NCBI GenBank assembly: GCA_011051425.1
Contig: DRLF01000375.1
Span: 1 to 5,208, forward strand
Length of the DNA: 5,208 bases
Reading direction: 5' to 3'
From: Thiolapillus brandeum
Lineage (GTDB): Bacteria > Pseudomonadota > Gammaproteobacteria > Chromatiales > Chromatiaceae
Shown: positions 1-5,144 of the stretch, in pieces
How the letters are laid out: the number at the start of each line of letters is the position of its first letter
How positions within the stretch are numbered: the stretch's first letter is position 1
Translations under genes and position numbers: made by a program
Notes under the pieces: generated by a model
The model's input: only the letters and a program-made list of their open reading frames with translations
Databases searched by the model: none
Told to the model about the DNA's origin: nothing

Positions 1-117
1 CGGCCCATCGACATTTTCGACCTGTTCCTGCACGGCACGCCCCTGCTTTTGCTCATGCTCAAGCTTGCGCGCCTGCTGCTGGCCAATGACAAACCCGCCC
101 CCGGAGATTCCTCATGA
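1..117 (+). CDS. C-terminal end of an unidentified protein (5' truncated by window edge)
   Basis: The plus-strand frame starting at base 1 is open for 38 codons and stops at TGA 115-117. The visible tail is hydrophobic in its middle (HGTPLLLLMLKLARLLLAND) and ends with a short polar stretch, PAPGDSS. The hydrophobic segment could be an amphipathic or membrane-associated helix, but no motif identifies a family. Two observations support a real gene. The stop overlaps the next start in an ATGA arrangement, typical of translationally coupled operon genes. The spacing also fits a Shine-Dalgarno for the next gene lying inside this one (GGAG at 103-106). Function is unknown. By position it is the promoter-proximal partner of the barrel and LpxR genes downstream. 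Confidence 0.6.
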   Translation, partial: RPIDIFDLFLHGTPLLLLMLKLARLLLANDKPAPGDSS

Positions 118-926
118 AAAGATATCCGATCTGTCTCATCCTGCTGTGTATTCTTTCCGCGGCCACGCAGGCCGGGGAACTGACCCGGGTCGCCGAGGGG
201 GATCGCTTCCACCTCGCCGTGGGCAGTTACCTGATTACCAATTCGGAAACCGAGCTGCGCTATACCTCGCCCTATCTGCTTGGCCTGACGCTCAACACCT
301 CGCGGGATCTGGACATGGATCGCCGTGACAGGGTCGCCCGTCTCGACGGCTATTACCGTTTTACACCCGCCCATGCCCTGCATTTCACCTGGTATGACAT
401 ACAGCGGCGTGGCCTCAAGAGCATCAGCAAAGACATCGAGTGGGGCGACGTCACCTTTCCAGTCGGCGCCAGCATCGAAAGCCGGCTCGATACGGAAGTG
501 CTCAAGCTGGCCTACAACTATTCCTTCTATCACAACGAAAAAGTCGAACTCGGCATTGGCGCCGGACTGCACATCACCAAGGTCACCGCCGGACTGGCGG
601 GAATCGCTTCATCCGGCTCCCGCAGCAATGTGGAAACCAGCACCACCGCCCCCCTGCCGGTGGTTGGCGCCCGTCTCAATTACTGGATGACGCCGAAATT
701 CAGTTTCCGTTTCGCGCTGGACATCTTTGGCATCGAGATCGGCAACTATGCCGGTACTTTCACCGATATCGACTTCCGCCTGCTGTACCAGTTTGGCAAA
801 CACCTCGGGGTCGGTGGCGGTTTCAACGTAAACAGCCTGAACCTGGAACAAAACGAAAACGGACATACGCTGGAAGTCAACAACGATCTCGGTGGCGTCA
901 CCCTGTTCCTGACCCTGAACTACTGA
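114..926 (+). CDS. Outer-membrane beta-barrel protein, family not assigned
   Basis: This 270-residue protein begins with a clear Sec signal peptide: KR near the start, a hydrophobic core at residues 6-17, and a predicted cleavage after TQA20. The mature part is built of alternating polar/hydrophobic strands rich in Tyr, Phe, Leu and Gly, for example RLDGYYRFTPAHALHFTWYD at 76-95. It ends in the strand VTLFLTLNY, whose terminal aromatic is the usual BAM recognition signal. It is therefore very probably an outer-membrane barrel of about 250 mature residues. No catalytic motif is visible, so a structural, porin-like or accessory role is possible. The ATG is preceded by GGAG at 103-106, with 7 bases between, and overlaps the upstream stop (ATGA), which indicates translational coupling. 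The lpxR-like gene starts 10 bases after its stop, so the two are presumably co-transcribed. The barrel class is confident; a name is not. Confidence 0.88.
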   Translation: MKRYPICLILLCILSAATQAGELTRVAEGDRFHLAVGSYLITNSETELRYTSPYLLGLTLNTSRDLDMDRRDRVARLDGYYRFTPAHALHFTWYDIQRRGLKSISKDIEWGDVTFPVGASIESRLDTEVLKLAYNYSFYHNEKVELGIGAGLHITKVTAGLAGIASSGSRSNVETSTTAPLPVVGARLNYWMTPKFSFRFALDIFGIEIGNYAGTFTDIDFRLLYQFGKHLGVGGGFNVNSLNLEQNENGHTLEVNNDLGGVTLFLTLNY

Positions 927-936
927 GCCGGTTGGC

Positions 937-1974
937 GTGCATCGGCCTCGCCTGCTGCTGTTTCTCCTGTTGCTGCCCGGCCTGCCGCTTTTCGCGGCCG
1001 GCAACCATGAGCAATACAATTCCGGCTGGCGATTCAATGCCGACAACGATCTCCTCACCGGACAAACGACCGACCGGGACTACACAGGCGGGCTGGCCTT
1101 TACCTGGTCCGGCGCACGCGCGCAGCAGAATCCCGTGTCGCTCGACAAATGGCGCGCCGGCATCGATCGGCTGACGGGGTTCGGGAATCTTTACCGCTCA
1201 TCGGAACACGTCTCCTTCCACAGCCAGCAAGCCGGCATGACCCTGTTCACCCCGGACGACATCGAAAGCCGCGCGCCGGTTTATGATGATCGTCCCTATG
1301 CCAGCCTGTTCTTCCTCTCCAATACGGAATTCACCGTTCAACCGGAAGCGGATATCGCCTGGCTGTCCCGCCTGAGCGTGGGCTTTCTGGGACTCGGGCT
1401 TGCCGAAGACGTGCAGGGAGTCTTGCATGCGGTTACCGGTTCGGACACGCCCAATGGCTGGCAGAACCAGATCTCCGCCGGCGGCGAACCGACCTTCCTG
1501 CTGACCTGTGCCATGCAAAACAAGCTTCATGCCTCGAACACCTGGCAATTGAAAACCGAATACGAGGCCAATCTTGGTTTCATTACCGATATCAATGCCG
1601 GTTTCACCTGGCGCTGGGGACGCATTCGCTCACCCTGGTGGAGTTTCAACCCGTACCAGTCCAAATACATACAACAGTCCATGCCGGTATTTTCCAGCCG
1701 GGGCCGGAAAAACGAATTCTATCTGCAGGCCGGCGCGCGTCTGAATCTGCGTCTCTACAACGCCCTGTTGCAGGGGCAGTTCAGGGACAGCGCCGTCACC
1801 ATCGGCAGTGGTGACTTGCGGCATCTGCTGGCGGAATACTGGCTGGGCGCTACCCTGGAATTTGGCAAGGCATATTACGCCAGCGTTTTTTTGCGCGGCT
1901 TGAGCAGCGAGTTTCGTGGTCCGGGCTCGCGGAATGCGGCCTGGGTCGGGCTGGTCTTCGCCCGCGCCTACTGA
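937..1974 (+). CDS. lpxR: LpxR-family (DUF2219) lipid A 3'-O-deacylase, outer membrane
   Basis: LpxR enzymes are 12-stranded outer-membrane barrels that remove the 3'-acyloxyacyl group of lipid A in a calcium-dependent reaction. This 345-residue protein has a leucine-rich signal peptide (residues 1-21, cleavage near LFAA). The family landmarks follow in order: FNADND at 33-38 (N37 and D38 match the catalytic Asn/Asp), DRDYTGGL at 46-53 (T50), DDRPYASLFF at 117-126, VQGVLH at 159-164 with the catalytic-type H164, NGWQNQI at 173-179, and a late SSEFRG. It ends in ARAY, an aromatic barrel terminus. From memory, Salmonella LpxR has Glu six residues after the His; here that position is D170. The start is GTG at 937: an in-frame TGA at 916-918 blocks extension, and no ATG lies before the signal peptide. 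The Shine-Dalgarno is poor (GAG at 925-927), so coupling to the upstream gene is likely. The symbol reflects family; activity is inferred. Confidence 0.9.
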   Translation: MHRPRLLLFLLLLPGLPLFAAGNHEQYNSGWRFNADNDLLTGQTTDRDYTGGLAFTWSGARAQQNPVSLDKWRAGIDRLTGFGNLYRSSEHVSFHSQQAGMTLFTPDDIESRAPVYDDRPYASLFFLSNTEFTVQPEADIAWLSRLSVGFLGLGLAEDVQGVLHAVTGSDTPNGWQNQISAGGEPTFLLTCAMQNKLHASNTWQLKTEYEANLGFITDINAGFTWRWGRIRSPWWSFNPYQSKYIQQSMPVFSSRGRKNEFYLQAGARLNLRLYNALLQGQFRDSAVTIGSGDLRHLLAEYWLGATLEFGKAYYASVFLRGLSSEFRGPGSRNAAWVGLVFARAY

Positions 1975-2309
1975 GCCGGCGGCTGCTTGCCGCAGCGATA
2001 GACCGAACCCAGAAAAGTGGTCGAGGTCGTGAAGGACAACTGATCACGAAGAATGAACACCGTATCGCCACCCAGGTGATAAGCGTCATTGCGCAGATCG
2101 TTCAGCGCGCCCTGCACCAGATCCGTATTGCTGATAAACCAGAAAGTGAGCATGTTGCCATCGCTGCCAACCACCTCACCCTTGTATTCACAGCCGGTTT
2201 TTTCAAAAGGTGAGAAATAAATCCTCACCGCCGCGGCCTCCTTTTCCAGTGGCAGATTGGCGCAGGCGCCAAGCAGCAACAGTATCGAAAAAAGACTTGC
2301 AATTTTCAT
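1968..2309 (-). CDS. DUF4156 (YjeI-like) small outer-membrane lipoprotein
   Basis: This is a 113-residue lipoprotein precursor. The start chosen is the ATG at 2307-2309, because it opens directly into a signal peptide (MKIASLFSILLLLGAC) with a lipobox cleaved before C16. It also has a GGTGAG Shine-Dalgarno seven bases upstream region-wide, while a longer in-frame reading would run into the preceding gene. Residue 17 is Ala rather than Asp, so outer-membrane sorting is expected. The mature part matches the DUF4156 pattern typified by E. coli YjeI: a Cys (C40, GCEYKGEV), the NDLRNDA segment at 70-76, a GG at 80-81, and a final VYRC with C106. The two Cys could form a disulfide (inference). Function of the family is unknown. 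The gene starts 4 bp after the stop of the MipA-fusion gene, so the two form an operon. Its stop codon overlaps the end of lpxR by 7 bp, tail to tail. Confidence 0.85.
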   Translation of the reverse strand: MKIASLFSILLLLGACANLPLEKEAAAVRIYFSPFEKTGCEYKGEVVGSDGNMLTFWFISNTDLVQGALNDLRNDAYHLGGDTVFILRDQLSFTTSTTFLGSVYRCGKQPPAQ

Positions 2310-2313
2310 GCGC

Positions 2314-3603
2314 TCACCAGTGATATTGCAGATAGAGAGAATTGTAGTTGCTTCCGCCCTTGATGCGGCCAAAGGCCGAGGAAGTCTGGAATATACCGGA
2401 GCGGTGATGAATGCTGTATCCCAGCCACAGGTCCTTCATCGAAGGCGCATTGAAAATATCGCCCAGATTCACATCCACCGAGAAGTCGAGATAGTTCAGC
2501 AGATTGCTGGGACGATAGCCTTTTTTATCCAGTTCGGTCCCTTCGATATAGGTAATTTCCGTCACATAGGACAAGCCTTCCGCCGCGCCGAAACGCAGCC
2601 TGACCGGCAGCTTCCAGGTGTAATAGGCCTTCAGGCCCAGCACGTACTCGGGAAAGTTGCCCTGCACCTCCGATGAATGGTGATAGACCACCCCCGGCGT
2701 GATATAGATGGAAAGCGGCAGGCCAAGCAGGGTATCCGACAGGGGCAGGCCATAGAACACCGAAGTCATCTGATTGTTGTAGGGATCGGGTTCTCCCTGA
2801 AACTTGATAATCTCGCCCAGGTTCGAGGGCGTGGCCCAGCCATGCGCCAGCCTCACATAGGGCTTCGATTTCAGCACCGGGCCACGCGTCTTTCGCTTCT
2901 CGTTGAAAAAGGCGATCCCCAGATACAATTCACTTTGCACGTCCCGGCGAATGACACTGGTATCGGTGACATCCCTCTCCAGCGCGGTTAGCGCGGCCCG
3001 GCCAATCAGGTAGAAATTGCTGGCCACATGATAGCGCGCGTCGATGCCAAACTTGATATCGAAACCGCTGCCCGGGGTTTCCATGCCCAGGCCATAGTAA
3101 TAGTCATTGAAACTGCTGCTCTTCCAGCGCAGGCGCGCCGAGGGGAACAACTCCCAGCTTCCGCCGGACCAGCGATAGTTGCCGGTGATGTTGGCATGCG
3201 TGCGTCCGTGACGGTCGTTCATCAGCTCGAAGTCGGTATCGAACCGCGAAGTAAAACGGTACTTGTATTGCAGGCCGACATCCACGGCATTGCCCTGGAT
3301 CTCGTTCTGGTAGTCGGCCGGAATATCGAAAAAACGGTAGCGGCCGATGGCGCTCAGCTCGTTTTTTTCATCGCGAAAGAAACGAAACCCGCCGGTCAAA
3401 CCGCGCATGAAGAAATATTCTTCATTGTCGTAGTACATGAGGGGGATCACATCATTGACGGTTGCGATCTCCGTGGCATAGGGAATCTCCGCCGAACGCA
3501 CGCCAATGGCCACGCCCCACAGCTTTGGCTCCCGGTTTTCAGCCTGCGCGGCAAACGACAGGATGAACAGCAAAAACAGACAACAAGCGGTTTTTTTCTT
3601 CAT
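2314..3603 (-). CDS. MipA/OmpV-family outer-membrane protein with a second, PagL-like C-terminal barrel
   Basis: This 429-residue precursor has a signal peptide (MKKK, hydrophobic core, cleavage after AQA21). Residues about 22-233 resemble a complete MipA/OmpV barrel: P54-LMYYDNEEYFFMRG near the start, LSAIGRYRFF at 83-92, FNDYYYGLG at 165-173, and the TSVIRR segment at 215-220 followed by a closing strand SELYLGIAFF. MipA proteins are usually about 250 residues, so roughly 185 residues are extra. That extra part (about 245-429) shows eight candidate strands and ends with LGYSIHHRSGIF at 394-405, GGSNY at 416-420 and a closing strand LYLQYHW. The H400-x-S402 pair at the end of the penultimate strand resembles the His/Ser of PagL lipid A 3-O-deacylase, but no Glu is obvious where PagL has its third residue. 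The ATG at 3601-3603 has an AG-rich Shine-Dalgarno (GTGAGAAGA). The MipA part is well supported; the PagL-like assignment is inference. Confidence 0.82.
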   Translation of the reverse strand: MKKKTACCLFLLFILSFAAQAENREPKLWGVAIGVRSAEIPYATEIATVNDVIPLMYYDNEEYFFMRGLTGGFRFFRDEKNELSAIGRYRFFDIPADYQNEIQGNAVDVGLQYKYRFTSRFDTDFELMNDRHGRTHANITGNYRWSGGSWELFPSARLRWKSSSFNDYYYGLGMETPGSGFDIKFGIDARYHVASNFYLIGRAALTALERDVTDTSVIRRDVQSELYLGIAFFNEKRKTRGPVLKSKPYVRLAHGWATPSNLGEIIKFQGEPDPYNNQMTSVFYGLPLSDTLLGLPLSIYITPGVVYHHSSEVQGNFPEYVLGLKAYYTWKLPVRLRFGAAEGLSYVTEITYIEGTELDKKGYRPSNLLNYLDFSVDVNLGDIFNAPSMKDLWLGYSIHHRSGIFQTSSAFGRIKGGSNYNSLYLQYHW

Positions 3604-3631
3604 TTTCTTCTCACTCTATTCCATTATCAAC

Positions 3632-3660
3632 CCGGCAAATAAATGGATGGAATTTGCCGG
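3632..3660. repeat. 9-bp inverted repeat overlapping the left end of the palindrome
   Basis: CCGGCAAAT at 3632-3640 and ATTTGCCGG at 3652-3660 are exact reverse complements separated by 11 bases. This small hairpin competes with the long one: the same CCGGCAA bases also pair with TTGCCGG at 3762-3768, and 3657-3660 also belong to the 23-bp stem. It lies 29-57 bases upstream of the MipA-fusion start codon, where the promoter or 5' leader of that gene must be, so it could be an operator or a leader structure. That role is inference. Confidence 0.6.
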
Positions 3661-3734
3661 CAGTCGTCGAGGCCTTTCCGCCGGGCTCCGGCCGTGGGCA
3701 AGTCGCCCTTTGGAAAGGCCTCGACGACTGCCGG
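3657..3734. repeat. Perfect 23-bp inverted repeat (core stem of the palindromic element)
   Basis: Bases 3657-3679 (beginning CCGGCAGTCGTCGAGG) and 3712-3734 (ending CGACGACTGCCGG) are exact reverse complements over 23 positions. After one mismatch, three more bases pair on the outer side (TTT 3653-3655 with AAA 3736-3738). The 32-base loop contains a smaller GGGC/GCCC hairpin (3696-3699 with 3705-3708). Neither side is followed by a T-tract on the strand that would need one, so this is not a standard intrinsic terminator. Such a stem in RNA could still stabilise a 3' end or hinder readthrough from the helical lipoprotein gene (3844-4893) into the MipA-fusion gene. Confidence 0.9.
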
Positions 3735-3843
3735 AAAACAGCGTCAACCAGATCTATCCAATTGCCGGGTTATAGCAACTTTCCCGAAGGGGAAGGATGC
3801 GACCGTGCTCACTCCGAGATACTGATTTTTATCGGCAACATTC

Positions 3844-4893
3844 TTAAAGCCCAATCGCCCGGCCAGCCGCCCCCATCAACAGGCTGCCGGAATTGGTAAT
3901 GTCGAACCATTCAGCCGGGTTCGTCTTGCCCATGGCCATTTTCCGGTAAGCCCGGCTCCAGACGATGAAAGTAAAGCGTGCCTCCTTGGCCCCCGCTTCC
4001 TTCAAATCAACCAGTTTTTTCAGCTCACGGTGACTGCTGTAGTAGGCATCGATATCCGGCTGCAATTGTTTGTAGTTTTCATTGATCATCGCCATGCGAG
4101 CAGTAATATATTCATGTATTTTGACTACATCCTTGCTGCTCAGCTTCTGCTTGTCTTTCAGCACTTCATTGATAAAGGCGATGTCGTATCCTTTTAGCGT
4201 CTCCAGAAACTTCGGCTCCTTGCTGTCTGAATATTTCGACAACGCGATCAGCGCATCGTAGAACGCGGCTCGCACTTTTCTCAGTTCATTTTCAAACGCG
4301 AGAGCATCACCGTATTTTTTGTCGATGGCCTGCTCCAGCAGCCGCACCACTTTACGTTTTTCCCGTTCCAGCTCATCCAGCACCTTCAGCGCATGTATGC
4401 TGAAATCGTTGACCACCGGCATCAGGAGCCGCAGGGAATGCAGATATTCCTCACTGGCGCGCACCTCCGCCATGATTTTCCTGTTTCGCTCCAGATACCT
4501 TTCGGGTTCGGCAATGACCTGATCCTTTTTTACCAGTTCATTGAGAGAAATCAGAATGTCCGCCAGGTAGTTGGATTTTTTGTTTTCACTGACCGCCAGC
4601 TCTGAAATGGTCACGATTTCCACCGAATAGGCAACCAGCGCCTTCAACTGGTTGACCACCTGGTTCTCCAGCGCCTGGTAGCGCTCGAATGGCGCCTTCT
4701 GATCCATGTACTGGCTGATATTGCGCAAATACAGGGTCTCGTCATCCGACAGGCCGTATTCCAGCGAACTCACCAGTGACAGCGTCTGTTCGATGAATGG
4801 CGTCAGGTTTTCGGTTTCCCTGGCCATGAACTTGGAACAGCCTGCCAACAGGAAGCACAGGCCCGCTATCTGGAACAGTGTCTTTTTATTCAT
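3844..4893 (-). CDS. Helix-rich lipoprotein of unknown function
   Basis: This is a 349-residue lipoprotein precursor. The start chosen is ATG 4891-4893, which begins MNKKTLFQIAGLCFLLAGC: a lipoprotein signal with lipobox LAGC and lipidated C19. The 34 residues of open frame upstream of it are Cys-, Pro- and Gly-rich and unlike the rest. Ser at +2 predicts outer-membrane retention. The mature chain is strongly charged and helical throughout with almost no beta character. Residues 167-220 (HALKVLDELEREKRKVVRLL onward) look like a long amphipathic or coiled-coil helix. Near the C-terminus are a W312-SRAYRKM segment and N325-PAEWFD, then a small-residue hydrophobic end (GSLLMGAAGRAIGL). I recognise no family. 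It could be a periplasmic scaffold or partner of an envelope complex, but nothing shows this. The gene is less GC-rich than its neighbours, with 23 of 60 bases G+C at 4081-4140. The Shine-Dalgarno is weak (GAGA, about 10 bases upstream). Confidence 0.85.
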   Translation of the reverse strand: MNKKTLFQIAGLCFLLAGCSKFMARETENLTPFIEQTLSLVSSLEYGLSDDETLYLRNISQYMDQKAPFERYQALENQVVNQLKALVAYSVEIVTISELAVSENKKSNYLADILISLNELVKKDQVIAEPERYLERNRKIMAEVRASEEYLHSLRLLMPVVNDFSIHALKVLDELEREKRKVVRLLEQAIDKKYGDALAFENELRKVRAAFYDALIALSKYSDSKEPKFLETLKGYDIAFINEVLKDKQKLSSKDVVKIHEYITARMAMINENYKQLQPDIDAYYSSHRELKKLVDLKEAGAKEARFTFIVWSRAYRKMAMGKTNPAEWFDITNSGSLLMGAAGRAIGL

Positions 4894-4990
4894 GGAACAT
4901 TCTCGCTGCAAGTCGTTGTGGTTGACAGGCGCGCATCTCGGCCACCCGCCCCGGGGCAAAACACCGCAACCGCATGCCGTCACGGTGCCA

Positions 4991-5020
4991 ACCATAACCG
5001 CAAACGATTGCGCTCAGCAA
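4991..5020 (-). promoter_or_regulatory. Weak sigma-70-like promoter candidate for the helical lipoprotein gene
   Basis: On the minus strand TTGCTG (5015-5020) is followed after 18 bases by TATGGT (4991-4996). The match is partial: three of six bases at -35 and four of six at -10. It is the best pair I found between the ssb terminator and the start at 4893, and it would give a leader of roughly 90 nucleotides. A promoter is needed here because the terminator separates the gene from ssb, but this exact site is uncertain. Confidence 0.2.
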
Positions 5021-5088
5021 CCACGGGGCCCACGCATACTTGCCTTGCAAGCGAAACACTTTGCCCTGTTTCGCGCGGCTGCCGTCCT

Positions 5089-5121
5089 GACGAAAAAGCC
5101 CCTGCAAGCAGGGGCTTCGTC
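5089..5121 (-). terminator. Rho-independent terminator of ssb
   Basis: Read on the minus strand, AAGCCCCTGC and GCAGGGGCTT (5117-5108 and 5105-5096) form a perfect 10-bp GC-rich stem with a minimal loop. It is followed at once by a run of T residues (5097-5093). An outer GACG/CGTC pair (5089-5092 with 5118-5121) extends the structure. It lies 24 bases past the ssb stop codon, the expected place and orientation for terminating ssb transcription. The plus strand has no T-tract directly after the stem, so bidirectional action is unlikely. Confidence 0.92.
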
Positions 5122-5144
5122 GGTAAAAAACAACGGGGGAAATG

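Larger units (their letters stand above)
3629..3771. repeat. 143-bp nested palindromic element (MITE-like or structured intergenic repeat)
   Basis: The outermost 10 bases, AACCCGGCAA at 3629-3638, are the exact reverse complement of TTGCCGGGTT at 3762-3771. Just inside, TGGAT (3644-3648) pairs with ATCCA (3757-3761). Further in, a perfect 23-bp stem (3657-3679 with 3712-3734) closes a 32-base GC-rich loop. The whole intergenic region thus folds into one interrupted long hairpin. It fits no coding frame of note and fills most of the gap between two minus-strand genes. Matched ends around an internal palindrome are what a miniature inverted-repeat element or a REP/BIME-like unit looks like. No clear target-site duplication is visible. 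Copy number cannot be judged from this window. Confidence 0.7.

Noticed and set aside
440..1174. Long plus-strand frame across the barrel and lpxR-like genes, and several minus-strand frames beneath them
   Set aside because: These are out-of-frame readings of well-supported genes. Their translations are Arg/Pro/His-rich, with no signal peptide, domain or ribosome-binding site.
2310..2372. N-terminal extension of the DUF4156 lipoprotein to position 2372
   Set aside because: It would overlap the end of the MipA-fusion gene and place 21 non-signal residues before the lipoprotein signal. The ATG at 2309 has a good Shine-Dalgarno and opens the signal peptide directly.
3623..3628. GATAAT (minus strand) as a -10 box for the MipA-fusion gene
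   Set aside because: The hexamer is good, but no acceptable -35 lies 16-18 bases upstream, and the transcription start would fall only about a dozen bases from the start codon. Left unassigned.
3028..3642. 204-codon plus-strand frame antisense to the MipA-fusion gene
   Set aside because: It lies opposite a gene with a clear signal peptide and family match. Its sequence shows only the Val/Ala/Ile/Gly pattern expected from the reverse complement of barrel codons.
3629..3771. Integron attC site as an explanation for the palindrome
   Set aside because: The ends do not carry the RYYYAAC / GTTRRRY core sites, the stem is perfect rather than bulged as in attC, and no integrase or cassette genes are nearby.
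3779..3796. Small hairpin (TTCCC-GAAG-GGGAA) after the stop of the helical lipoprotein gene, as a possible terminator
   Set aside because: The stem has only five Watson-Crick pairs plus weak extensions, and neither strand has a T-tract after it. It may still contribute, but it does not meet the standard for an intrinsic terminator.
4894..4995. N-terminal extension of the helical lipoprotein to the upstream ATG at 4995
   Set aside because: The 34 extra residues would sit in front of a complete lipoprotein signal peptide and are Cys/Gly/Pro-rich. A lipobox needs to lie near the N-terminus, so the ATG at 4893 is the real start.
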